The position numbers and the translations under genes are program-made. Under the pieces are notes generated by a model. The model did no database searches and was not told the DNA's origin. It worked only from the letters and a program-made list of their open reading frames with translations. 64,000 nucleotides of DNA from Muribaculaceae bacterium (lineage in GTDB: Bacteria > Bacteroidota > Bacteroidia > Bacteroidales > Muribaculaceae): contig WGUO01000003.1 of assembly GCA_014867205.1 (NCBI GenBank), forward strand, positions 1-64,000, given 5' to 3'. This document shows positions 17,727 to 26,603 of this stretch, in pieces. The first letter of the stretch is position 1, and every line of letters begins with the position of its first letter.

Positions 17727-18260
17727 TTAGCGCTTCCAGTTCGAGGGGTAGCCGTGGATGTTGAATGAGATACGGGAGGTGGTGTTGACTTCTGTCCGTC
17801 CACGGTACCAGAGTTCGACCGGACAGTTCTTGCCGGATGCCGACAGTTTGGTTTTCGTATAAACGAAGTCCTTGTTGTCAAAATCAACCTCGCCTCCCCA
17901 CAGCATGTCGGGCTGCACATCCTTGATATCCTCTATCTCGGTGCTCAGAATCAGGGGTGTGGCGGAAACCACGAACTGGAACTCATTGAGACATGTATAA
18001 CTGTTGTCTTTCTTGCACTCAAGGTTATACTCGACCAGTAGACCCGAGAATACAAATTTGCCTACAAGACCATGGTTTGACAGATAGGGGGCCACATCCT
18101 TGTCGGAATATATTACCGACACCAGATTGCCGTTTTGCTCGGTGACATAAGCATAGTTGAGGTTGACACGACGGCCATCTACCTCGAACCATCCGTACGA
18201 CTCAGCACAGGCCATTACCGGCGAGAGAACAGCCAGTAGAAAAAGAATTAATTGCTTCAT
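17727..18260 (-). CDS. Secreted protein of unknown function
   Basis: A 177-residue exported protein with a signal peptide (about 1-19), followed by a beta-rich body with several aromatic strands and two Cys (about residues 83 and 90, CKKDNSYTC) that could form a disulfide. No family is recognised. It follows the 18294-19322 gene on the same strand by 33 bp, so the two are likely co-transcribed and work together at the envelope. The ending on ISFNIHGYPSNWKR is complete. Confidence 0.6.
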   Translation of the reverse strand: MKQLILFLLAVLSPVMACAESYGWFEVDGRRVNLNYAYVTEQNGNLVSVIYSDKDVAPYLSNHGLVGKFVFSGLLVEYNLECKKDNSYTCLNEFQFVVSATPLILSTEIEDIKDVQPDMLWGGEVDFDNKDFVYTKTKLSASGKNCPVELWYRGRTEVNTTSRISFNIHGYPSNWKR

Positions 18261-18293
18261 AATGTCTTGATTATGTTAGTTTATATTGTTGAC

Positions 18294-19322
18294 TTATAAC
18301 TTGCGGAGTTCCAGTAGGGCGATGTTGCCGCTTACAGTAAAGGAGATGACCTCTGATGTGGACGGATTATGGAAGAAGGCCCCCTCCTCGCCAAAGGCGT
18401 ATCCCATAAGCTTGACATAATCCGGCCGCTTGATCTGCTTGAATCCGGTCTCGGACTTGATTTTTGCCAATATCGGCGCGAGAAGTTTCATTATCTTCTT
18501 GGGCGATAATTCCTCTTCAACGGTCGCGCCATAGAACGGCGCGAACATATACCCGAATCCCTGCAGTTTGTTTCCGTTCTCGATGATAGGGTATGACTGC
18601 CATAACGGTTTGCCGTCGACCGTGAGTGTCGACTCAGGCTTTCGCTCATTCTTCATGTACATGCCTGACCAGTTGAGTTCTCCTTCGCGAATTGACGTGA
18701 ATATGCCGAGTTGCAGTGCTTTTTCAGCTGCGACAGTATAGGTGTCGAAAGAAACATCCCAGATTGAGCGGTTGCTGACCTTCACGAAACCCATCGGGTA
18801 GCGCAAGATGTCCGCGACCGAGATAGCCTGATTGTAATCGATGGAGACGTCCGCGTCGAGAGGCATGTCCTTCACTTGCGACGGCATCATAAGCGGCGAG
18901 TCGGCTGACTCGGCCGACTGCCCGAAGTTGCCCGTCGAATTTACAACCATCTGGTAGATGCTTTTCTCCTTGACGGCCGGGATGCCGCAGTCGCTGAACG
19001 AGAACCGGAGCGGATAATGCCCCGGACACTTGATCTGCAGCCACTTGCTGCCCGGCGAAAGGTATACCCAGTATTCGTTGACCTTGTACGCGACATCGCC
19101 TATGACGTTGCCCTCGAACTCACAGCCGCTGACCGGAATCACAACCTTCAGCAGGGCGCACACGGATTCATTGAGGTCGCGGCGCTGCATCTCGACGGTC
19201 ATCGGGTCGAGAAGCAGCGTCATTGACTCGACCTTCAGCTCCGGAGTCTGGGCGACGCCCGGCGCCGCTCCGAAGATCAGCATCATGAAAAACGATATCA
19301 GTACTTTCTCAAACTTGAACAT
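18294..19322 (-). CDS. Secreted protein with PEGA-like N-terminal region
   Basis: A 342-residue exported protein (signal peptide about 1-24). The N-terminal part has the strand pattern GNVIGDVAYKVNEYWVYLSPG and then KWLQIKCPGHYPLRF. This resembles the surface-associated PEGA-like beta domains that many Bacteroidota secreted proteins carry. The C-terminal part (about 170-342) is unassigned. It leads a two-gene operon with 17727-18260. No enzymatic motif is visible. The role is unknown, and the PEGA-like resemblance is a pattern judgement. Confidence 0.55.
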   Translation of the reverse strand: MFKFEKVLISFFMMLIFGAAPGVAQTPELKVESMTLLLDPMTVEMQRRDLNESVCALLKVVIPVSGCEFEGNVIGDVAYKVNEYWVYLSPGSKWLQIKCPGHYPLRFSFSDCGIPAVKEKSIYQMVVNSTGNFGQSAESADSPLMMPSQVKDMPLDADVSIDYNQAISVADILRYPMGFVKVSNRSIWDVSFDTYTVAAEKALQLGIFTSIREGELNWSGMYMKNERKPESTLTVDGKPLWQSYPIIENGNKLQGFGYMFAPFYGATVEEELSPKKIMKLLAPILAKIKSETGFKQIKRPDYVKLMGYAFGEEGAFFHNPSTSEVISFTVSGNIALLELRKL

Positions 19323-19543
19323 AACTGTAAGGCATTATCAGTGCAAATTTACTGATAATAATCGTTTCTGCAAATTTTCAGGATTAAATATTCGGGTCAG
19401 GTGCCAAAACATTCTACAAGGTTAAGTTGTTGTAATAAAATATTCTTGCTGTGAGAGTGTGAGGGGAGTAGGCACGACAGTGAGAGGCTTGCGCAGGACT
19501 CTCTCAACAGTTTTCATTGTTTAAATTCAGTCAACCATTTGTA

Positions 19544-20320
19544 ATGAACATATCCGAACTTTTTGACCTTACTGGAAAGGTGGCCGTTGTCACAGGAGGC
19601 GGCGACGGCATCGGAGCCGGCTGTTGCGAGATATTGGCGGCTGCAGGCGCAGCGATTGTAGTCAGTGACATGGACGCAGCCAAGGCAATGAGAGTCGCCG
19701 ACCGCATAATCGCCTCCGGAGGGAAGGCGGTTGCGGTCGTATGCGACGTCCTGCATGAACCGGATCTGGTAAACCTGATCGACACGGCGGTAAAGACCTA
19801 CGGCACCGTCAACATACTTGTCAACAATGCCGGTATCGGTGGCGGAGGTAGAGAAAATCCATTTAAGATAGACATGGATTATCTGGAGCGTGTCTATCGT
19901 ATCAATGTCTTCGCACCGTTGCGGCTGTGCCAGCTCACTGTGCCGGAGATGAAGAAATCGGGTTACGGAAGCATAGTCAACATAACCTCGATGAGTTCTG
20001 TCAACAAAGAGCCCGACATGTGCGTATATTCATCCTCCAAGGCCGCGCTGAACCATCTCGCGGCCAATCTCGCATACGATTTCGGGCCCTATGGAGTCAG
20101 AATCAACTGTGTAGGTCCGGGGGCCACGCGGACTGCCGCGCTAATGTCAATCATGACGCCTGAACTGCAGGCGAAGATGCTGCGGCATACACCCATCAGG
20201 CGGCTTGGAGAAGTGTCAGACGTGGCGCAGGCAGTCCTTTTCTTCGCCTCGCCCGCATCAGCGTGGATAAGCGGCCAGGTGATTTTCGTCAACGGCGGGG
20301 GCATCCAGACCCTTGACTGA
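19544..20320 (+). CDS. hdhA: 7-alpha-hydroxysteroid dehydrogenase-like SDR
   Basis: A 258-residue short-chain dehydrogenase. The ATG at 19544 is preferred over the TTG at 19517. The cofactor motif TGGGDGIG is at 17-24, NNAG at 94-97, and the catalytic set Asn121, Ser149, Tyr162, Lys166 is complete with the same Ser-to-Tyr spacing as E. coli HdhA. The C-terminal run KMLRHTPIRRLG plus SPASAWISGQ and GGGIQ is strikingly like the 7-alpha-HSDH of E. coli and Bacteroides fragilis. That enzyme oxidises the 7-alpha hydroxyl of primary bile acids with NAD(P)+. The steroid specificity is inferred by recall of that sequence; another SDR substrate is possible. It stands alone. Confidence 0.75.
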   Translation: MNISELFDLTGKVAVVTGGGDGIGAGCCEILAAAGAAIVVSDMDAAKAMRVADRIIASGGKAVAVVCDVLHEPDLVNLIDTAVKTYGTVNILVNNAGIGGGGRENPFKIDMDYLERVYRINVFAPLRLCQLTVPEMKKSGYGSIVNITSMSSVNKEPDMCVYSSSKAALNHLAANLAYDFGPYGVRINCVGPGATRTAALMSIMTPELQAKMLRHTPIRRLGEVSDVAQAVLFFASPASAWISGQVIFVNGGGIQTLD

Positions 20321-20374
20321 CCGGCCGCCACACGGAGCAAGTTGTCGTCATGATTTCAATTTGTTAAAAATCCC

Positions 20375-21304
20375 TTATAGACCAAGCGCCTCCGCAAGAT
20401 GCGCGAAGTCGGAGTCTTTGAGTATAATTTCTCCTTCCCGACCAATAAGATATATGGAGGGGGTGGCCCGTACCACATACAGATCTTCGGAATCTATCTT
20501 CATCTTGCGGTCAATTCCAATTTCCCAATTGGCCGGCAACGTTACGGCATGCCTTTGCCATAATTCATAGTCCGTGCCGATGTAGGCGGCTATCATGCGA
20601 ATTTCTCCGCTTCCGATAGCGCGGCTTAACCCCATATCCGCCCGCATGGCCTCTATCACATCGCCGCAATGGTCGCAGTCCGGATCGTAGAACATCAGCA
20701 CTGTGACACGGCCCCCCGTTCCCGGCCTGAAGGCAATTGTGCCCCCGCCGATACTCTCCAGCTCAAAACCGGGTGCCATGCTTCCGGGGGGATTGCGTTC
20801 TATCTCGTCCAGACGATGCCGGGCCCTTTCGGCGCCTTCTCCGCCTCTCATGATCTCATAACTGACAAAGGCATGATAGTAAACCTCGTTGCGGAAAGGA
20901 CTTTCGGCATTCCATAGATACAGATCTGCGATCTCAATAATCCTTGAATAAGTTTTGCCTGACTCTTTTTCTGACGTTTCGAGAAGTCGGTTGACGCCAC
21001 GCTGCAAACCGGGTCCGGAAGTGAAATCCATAACTGATATGAAATTGCTCATAGCCTGTTCAAGCATCACCGAATCCCTCAGCAACCCCCGGTCAGAAAA
21101 ATCGGCATTATCCCAGAAATGATACAATAGATAATCAGCGCGAGCCTGCGGGTCAGTAATGGAGTCGGGCACAGTCGGCATGGCAAACATGCCCTCTGAC
21201 CGGACTGTGTCTTCTTCTGCGACATGGTCCGAGACTTTCCCACTGCCTGCACAGGAGACAAGAAACATCAGGGGAATGGAGAGTAAGGCATTTTTATTCC
21301 ACAT
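20375..21304 (-). CDS. Thioredoxin-like lipoprotein (DUF5106-type), end of fimbrial operon
   Basis: A 309-residue lipoprotein; the start at 21304 places the lipobox VSCA (Cys about 18). The N-terminal half (about 35-170) is helical and DUF5106-like (ARADYLLYHFWDNADFSD). The C-terminal half is a thioredoxin fold with FYDPDCDHCGD as a CxxC active site and the cis-proline segment RATPSIYLI. Such proteins act in periplasmic thiol-disulfide exchange. Its start lies inside the end of the preceding DUF4906 gene (11-bp overlap), so it is translationally coupled to the fimbrial operon. A role in folding or disulfide handling of fimbrial components is a reasonable inference. Confidence 0.75.
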   Translation of the reverse strand: MWNKNALLSIPLMFLVSCAGSGKVSDHVAEEDTVRSEGMFAMPTVPDSITDPQARADYLLYHFWDNADFSDRGLLRDSVMLEQAMSNFISVMDFTSGPGLQRGVNRLLETSEKESGKTYSRIIEIADLYLWNAESPFRNEVYYHAFVSYEIMRGGEGAERARHRLDEIERNPPGSMAPGFELESIGGGTIAFRPGTGGRVTVLMFYDPDCDHCGDVIEAMRADMGLSRAIGSGEIRMIAAYIGTDYELWQRHAVTLPANWEIGIDRKMKIDSEDLYVVRATPSIYLIGREGEIILKDSDFAHLAEALGL

Positions 21305-24300
21305 AGTCGCGTACACATCTTATGCCGAAGTTCTTTGCTCCATCGCCCCCTTGTGTGGCCATTCCGCTTCCGGTTGTCTTCATCACATACCTGAATTTTA
21401 CTCCAAGTGAACCAGGCAGGTCCGAAGGGTTTTGTCCGTAGGCATACCCCGATTTGTCGAAGTAGGATACAGTGGAGGAATAATTGTAATAATACGAGGG
21501 CGCGACCCCCAGAATGCTCATAATGGTCAGTTCTTTCTGGTTAGGCACACGCCAGCCCTCTTTCCCGGTCTTTGACACCAGGGAACTGCAGGGATTATGC
21601 GTGGTGAGATATGCCGCCCAATCATAAGAGTCTATATCGAGTCCGGTCATGGAGGCGCAGGGTATGTCATATTCGGGAGCCGCCACCTCGAAAGCCCTAT
21701 AGCATCGGTTGTAACGTTGATCGTAGAGATGATGCACCGGCATAGGACTGTTCGAAGAGACGTATGCCTCACTCCGCACCGACTTGCTGTCGTAATGTGC
21801 AAGATCGACTATATTTGTCCCCGCCCGCAGCTCGAAGGCCGGTTCCGTGATATTGGTTGTGTTTATTACCGACATATTTCCGCCCAGATTCCTGACGCAT
21901 CTCACTTCCCAGGGGGCTCCTCCACCGTAAGCCATCCACGGGGAATCGCTCGTGCCTTCCATCGCCCAGATCTGGCGTCCCTCACTTGTATAGAAAAGCA
22001 TCGACGAGTTTTCCCCATTGTCGGTATATGGCAGTTTCGTCACAGACTCCACGTCGAGAATCGGAGTCACCAGCGAACGGCGTCCCAGAATGATTCTTAC
22101 ATATTGATTTCGCGTGGGTACAAACCATCTCACTTCGGAAGCGTCAATGCGGCCGTCGCCGTCAATGTCGCGGTTTCGGTTCAGACACGCCGTAATCGCC
22201 TCTATGTACATGGCCGATGACGATCTGTCGGGATCGTATTTCGAATAACTTCCGCTGATGGTCCTGATCCTGGGGAGATGATGGGTCCGTGCGCTCCGGT
22301 TTATACCCTGGTTGTTTATGGCATTTACTTTCTGAAACTCGTTCAGGGATAAGAATGTGTTCCAACGATAAGAGTTGTCGCTCCATGTGAAGCTGGCCGA
22401 CGACCATGATGTATGTCCGGCCAGACGATACGCAAGGTTGTAGCGTCCGGACAATGTGTTGCCATTGCCGCCTGCATTATAGTTGTTGCGCAGGTTAAGG
22501 CCATAGGATTCATTGATGTGCTCCACCCCAAGCCCGGATTTAGACGTCATGTTGTAGTAAGTCTGGATAGAGCGTTGCGACAGAGAGTATTTCGATTTAT
22601 AGTAAAGGCTTTGGCCATCGGCCGAACGTTCGGCCTGGACATTAAGCCATACGCGCCGGTCCGGCCTGTTGACGTAGCCGTGCCAATTTGTTGAATTTGA
22701 TTCGTTGCCGTCGGATACATCCTCATAGACATACTCGTCTACAAACATAGTGTACCATCCGGCTGTCTTTCCCTTCATCTCGTCCAGCCGATAGGTCTTG
22801 CCGTCGCTGTTGCTGCCTGTGCGCGGCTTATAGTCGGCAAGGACATTCTCTCCTGACGTGGGCCGGAACTCCACCCATGACATATACCTCCTCATATCGT
22901 CGGGAATTGAGCCGGTCTGCTGCGAGTCTATATAGATCTCGCGTCCGTTCAGATCGTAGGCTACGACAAGATATTCGAAATTACGCAGTTCGGCGGCGGT
23001 CATATAGACATTTACTGCCGAATAATGGGCGTCCACGTCATATTGCGCCTCCATTACATCGGAAACTATACCCTCCACAGCCGGATTGCGCTCGCTTTCT
23101 CCCGTTGCCTCCACAAGAATGTCACTGACATTGTTGATCGTGACATTATATATGTATTTGGAATTGCGGCGGCAGTTGAAGTCACGCACCTTGCCGGAGT
23201 CATCGCCTTCTATATATCCCAGATGGACATAATATCTTGTTTCCACACGGCGCATGGATATATCCGTGTCGCTGAGGGGTCGGCCTTTCTCATCGACACT
23301 CATCCTCATCTCAACATTGAATTCCACATATGTGGCGTTATTGTTGGGGTCATCACTCTGCGCTGAATTTACCAGTGAGATGAACTTCCCGGTATTCTCA
23401 CCCGTCGCGGGGTCCTTGAACTGGCGTTCCCGGTAGTGGTATGGATCCGTCTCAGTTGCCGGAGGCGCCAGCCCCTGCCTCTTGTTCTCAAGCTGCCAGA
23501 AATCGAAACTTGTGATGTCGCCAGATTCCGAGACCTCGGTGAGAGGCTCGGAGGAAACGTATGACTTGCCGCCGAGGCTTCTGACGTCGGCGACATTGAC
23601 GTCGGCTTCCCCGTCAGGCCGCTCGTGTAGCCAAGTCTGATTGGGCAGATTCACGACCCGCCATGATTTTATTTTGAAATCCTTGATATTGGCTTGATTA
23701 TATCTGACTCTGAAACTCACATGCGAGATCAGGCGGCGTAGATGGAGTGCTCCGTCAGGTTTAGACATCCCCGGCCTTATATCCACAGGCTCATCGTCCG
23801 TGCGCGACCCGTCCGTATGTACTGAGGAAGTAAATGTTCCGGTCATGACCAGAGCGTTGAGCGGCGTCTCCACCGAAGCGTTGCCTCTGGTGTCAAAGCC
23901 TGCGGATATATTGCAGAATTTCTCCCATGTATCCGCCTCAGCGAGCAGGTCAGGCAACGCCCTGACCTCGGAAGAGGAGGAATCCATGCCGTAACGGTGG
24001 GTGGCATTCGCCACTCCGACTATGTGGCTTCTGCCCGAAAGGGCGTCGATTGTGATCTCCCGAGGGATATGGGGGCTGTTGTCTTCGCTGCGGTTGAGAT
24101 AATATACGCCGGTCCGCTGCCCTGTGGCAACGTTGTAGATCGCCACCCACAGGTCGTTGATCTTATAGTCGAGTCCTTCCTGCAGCTCACCGCGCGTCAG
24201 CATGGCCCGGTTGTCAAGATCAAGGCCTATGGTGACCCTGGCCTTCTCTCCCTCAGGACAGTCTGACCCGGGATAGCCCAGATCATCGGAGCATCCGTAA

Positions 24301-24365
24301 AGGCAGGGAAGTGAGGCGCATGTGAGGGCCAGAAGCAGGGTCTGGATATATTTTGAAACTTTCAT
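21294..24365 (-). CDS. DUF4906 fimbrial tip/accessory lipoprotein
   Basis: A 1023-residue lipoprotein (lipobox LYGC, Cys about 25), by far the largest gene of the fimbrial operon. The N-terminal part has the fimbrillin-like beta pattern (ARVTIGLDLDNRAMLTRG, then INDLWVAIYN). The long C-terminal part has the DUF4906 features of Bacteroidales fimbrial loci, ending with GWRVPNQKELTIMSI and FGIRCVRDY, a FGE/lectin-like fold signature. In comparable loci the large DUF4906 protein is thought to be a tip adhesin or accessory subunit. It is preceded by a fimbrillin-like gene (9-bp gap) and overlapped by the thioredoxin-like gene. Confidence 0.8.
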   Translation of the reverse strand: MKVSKYIQTLLLALTCASLPCLYGCSDDLGYPGSDCPEGEKARVTIGLDLDNRAMLTRGELQEGLDYKINDLWVAIYNVATGQRTGVYYLNRSEDNSPHIPREITIDALSGRSHIVGVANATHRYGMDSSSSEVRALPDLLAEADTWEKFCNISAGFDTRGNASVETPLNALVMTGTFTSSVHTDGSRTDDEPVDIRPGMSKPDGALHLRRLISHVSFRVRYNQANIKDFKIKSWRVVNLPNQTWLHERPDGEADVNVADVRSLGGKSYVSSEPLTEVSESGDITSFDFWQLENKRQGLAPPATETDPYHYRERQFKDPATGENTGKFISLVNSAQSDDPNNNATYVEFNVEMRMSVDEKGRPLSDTDISMRRVETRYYVHLGYIEGDDSGKVRDFNCRRNSKYIYNVTINNVSDILVEATGESERNPAVEGIVSDVMEAQYDVDAHYSAVNVYMTAAELRNFEYLVVAYDLNGREIYIDSQQTGSIPDDMRRYMSWVEFRPTSGENVLADYKPRTGSNSDGKTYRLDEMKGKTAGWYTMFVDEYVYEDVSDGNESNSTNWHGYVNRPDRRVWLNVQAERSADGQSLYYKSKYSLSQRSIQTYYNMTSKSGLGVEHINESYGLNLRNNYNAGGNGNTLSGRYNLAYRLAGHTSWSSASFTWSDNSYRWNTFLSLNEFQKVNAINNQGINRSARTHHLPRIRTISGSYSKYDPDRSSSAMYIEAITACLNRNRDIDGDGRIDASEVRWFVPTRNQYVRIILGRRSLVTPILDVESVTKLPYTDNGENSSMLFYTSEGRQIWAMEGTSDSPWMAYGGGAPWEVRCVRNLGGNMSVINTTNITEPAFELRAGTNIVDLAHYDSKSVRSEAYVSSNSPMPVHHLYDQRYNRCYRAFEVAAPEYDIPCASMTGLDIDSYDWAAYLTTHNPCSSLVSKTGKEGWRVPNQKELTIMSILGVAPSYYYNYSSTVSYFDKSGYAYGQNPSDLPGSLGVKFRYVMKTTGSGMATQGGDGAKNFGIRCVRDYVE

Positions 24366-24374
24366 CTTAATCTC

Positions 24375-25520
24375 TTAATTGAAGGAGGGAATATCGGCCT
24401 CGCGGTTGTCCCATGGACACACCTCGTAGTCTATGGCAAAATGAGTGAATGTAAAGGTGACGTTTACAATTACGTGTGTGTTACGCGGCATGTCTGTCAT
24501 GAGATATTGATTCTCCGGGGTTTGGGGCATGGCCCATTTCAGATTGTTCCAACCGCTGAAATATCCGTCGAAGGTAAGTCCAGTGCCATAGGGATTCCTG
24601 TCATCAAGCACTACTCCCTCAGGAAAATAGAATGGTCCCACCTCCCTGGTGGTCTCGGGTGCGATCTGTTGTCTTACCTCGAGCGTCACCTCGCGGGCTC
24701 CGGCTCCGACGGGTGTCGAGTAGGTTGAGAAAAAATATTGTTCGGCGTCGGTGAAGTCTGCGACCGGAAAAAAATACTGCCTCGAGGCCACGTTGTTGAT
24801 CCTTATATCGTCGATAGTGTGAGAAATGGTGTCGCGATTGGTGATGCGGTAAGTGTATTTCACTGCGGCGCGGTGTATAAGGAACGACGCCGAATAATGG
24901 TCGGTGTCCGTGCCGATGTGATATTTATGAACTGCCGACATTGGGAGCGGTCCGCCCATGCAGCCGGAATAAGTCCCATCCGTGGTGTTGTCGGATGTAA
25001 GATATGTCAATCGACGAAGCTCGTCAACATCAACATGTTGTCCAACCGCCGGGTTAAGGTCACGGAAATAATCGGACGCAGCCATCGGTGTGCCGTCTCC
25101 GAGTCTTATAGAGGCATTGGACTCATTCGCCACAAGAATGATGTCCTTCGTGTCATCGGCCTTTACTAAAAAGTCCTGTCCGGTCGCCAGAAGCGCGGGG
25201 GAAGCGGTGAGATCCCACAGGGAGTTGTGCTCCAGCACGCCCGACGAGTCTACAATGATGATGCGGACAGTATGGATCTTCTCATCATCATTGGCCGGCT
25301 GCCTGTCGGGTTCATATTCCTCGCCCACGCGTGTGGAGGCATGGCCGCGACGCGGCGAACTGTTGTCAAGGTTGATCTTTAGAGTCAACACGGCCTTGGT
25401 GTCCGATGCGCATCCCTTATCGGGCTCCTCAGACACAGTACATCCTGACAGGGCGACGGACACGGATGTCAATAGGACCGCCCACAGGAAGTGCAGATAT
25501 GTTCTAACTCCAGGAATCAC
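24375..25520 (-). CDS. Fimbrillin-like lipoprotein (accessory fimbrial subunit)
   Basis: About 381 residues, taking a GTG start at 25520, which lies 17 bp after the previous stop and gives a proper lipoprotein signal with lipobox LSGC. The longer ATG-started frame would reach deep into the upstream gene and add an unlikely N-terminus. The mature part has the fimbrillin two-beta-sandwich pattern: KAVLTLKINLDN, then HTVRIIIVDSSGVLEHN near the N-terminus and FHRAAVKYTYRITN-like strands later. The C-terminus is IDYEVCPWDNREADIPSFN, the conserved donor-strand-like end of Mfa/Fim subunits. It is the fifth gene of the fimbrial operon. Confidence 0.75.
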   Translation of the reverse strand: MIPGVRTYLHFLWAVLLTSVSVALSGCTVSEEPDKGCASDTKAVLTLKINLDNSSPRRGHASTRVGEEYEPDRQPANDDEKIHTVRIIIVDSSGVLEHNSLWDLTASPALLATGQDFLVKADDTKDIILVANESNASIRLGDGTPMAASDYFRDLNPAVGQHVDVDELRRLTYLTSDNTTDGTYSGCMGGPLPMSAVHKYHIGTDTDHYSASFLIHRAAVKYTYRITNRDTISHTIDDIRINNVASRQYFFPVADFTDAEQYFFSTYSTPVGAGAREVTLEVRQQIAPETTREVGPFYFPEGVVLDDRNPYGTGLTFDGYFSGWNNLKWAMPQTPENQYLMTDMPRNTHVIVNVTFTFTHFAIDYEVCPWDNREADIPSFN

Positions 25521-25537
25521 TACTCTCAGTTGTCTTT

Positions 25538-26530
25538 TTATTGTTCCAGATCGTTGATCCGTATTACCCAGTCGTTGATGATTATGCGTGTCTGACTCCA
25601 GCGCAGGTCTGAGTCGAGAAAGAAGGTCATGTTCCAGGCGCTGCATCGGTCGAGATATTCCTGGTCACCCCATCCGGAGGCATCGCTTTTGGTCATGAGC
25701 AAATATTTATTCAGCGGCAGGTCGACAATTACGTTGTCTGAATCGGAGACTCTGGTGTCGTTTTTTGATTTTATTATCAGATGCGGTGTGGTGCTGAGGT
25801 GTAGGCGCGATGTCGAGATCTCGCCGTAAGCCACTCCGGAATTCTCGCCGCGTGTCCAGGCAGGATATGTTATGTCATGACCCGAAGGCACGGGGGTATT
25901 GGTGTGGTCGAGCTCCCTGTTGTCGTCGGTGATGTGGAATTCGAAGTCCTCTCCGCGGAGCGGCTCATCATTGAGTTGCTTGAGGAGTATACGGAAATTG
26001 TTGGTGGTCTTGGTCATCTCGACTGTCTCTTCCTTATACTCAGGGCCCGTGTCCTCAACTGTAAAATCGAGGATGCCGTGGAAATGGTCATGCAGGAGCG
26101 TTCCGATATGCGTCTCCTTGACATGCATGGAGATGTCGGTGTAATGGGAGCCTGTCACAGGCGCGGAAGTGTGCGCGAAAGAGGCTTTCCCGCATGATAT
26201 TCCGCCGTAGGCCACCACATGGTAACTGCCGGCGGGAAGATCGACGCGCACCCGCATGTTTTCATCGGCCAGATCCTGAGGCGGGGGTGTGATGTCGGCC
26301 ACGTGTCTGCCCTCGCTGTCATAGACGTGCACGGTGAGACAATCCACCTGGCTTGCAAAGGCGTCGGCCGATTCCATATTGTAGTCATACACAAAACGCA
26401 AAGACACTCCCGTAGGACACGGAGGAAGGTCGTCAAAGACAACACCGCATGAACTCAGCGCCGACATCATCAGCGATACGAGTGCCCATAGCGGCATGTT
26501 CCGGGTCTTCATTCTTGTCATACAGTTCAT
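25538..26530 (-). CDS. FimB/Mfa2 family fimbrial anchor lipoprotein
   Basis: A 330-residue lipoprotein (lipobox LSSC). Starts at 26530, 26521 or 26512 are all possible, and the last gives the tidiest signal peptide. The sequence after the Cys, LPPCPTGVSLRFVYDYNM, then FASQVDCLTVHVYDSEG, is diagnostic of the FimB/Mfa2 family, whose members cap and anchor the fimbrial shaft in the outer membrane and limit its length. The C-terminus RWSQTRIIINDWVIRINDLEQ mirrors the donor-strand end of the shaft subunits. It lies directly after the Mfa1-like gene, as in Porphyromonas and Bacteroides loci. Confidence 0.88.
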   Translation of the reverse strand: MNCMTRMKTRNMPLWALVSLMMSALSSCGVVFDDLPPCPTGVSLRFVYDYNMESADAFASQVDCLTVHVYDSEGRHVADITPPPQDLADENMRVRVDLPAGSYHVVAYGGISCGKASFAHTSAPVTGSHYTDISMHVKETHIGTLLHDHFHGILDFTVEDTGPEYKEETVEMTKTTNNFRILLKQLNDEPLRGEDFEFHITDDNRELDHTNTPVPSGHDITYPAWTRGENSGVAYGEISTSRLHLSTTPHLIIKSKNDTRVSDSDNVIVDLPLNKYLLMTKSDASGWGDQEYLDRCSAWNMTFFLDSDLRWSQTRIIINDWVIRINDLEQ

Positions 26531-26603
26531 TATATAAAAAATGGCGGACCGGATATGTCAGGGACCTCTCCGGCCCGCCTGTCTTTAACTGTGCTGTCGC
26601 GAA

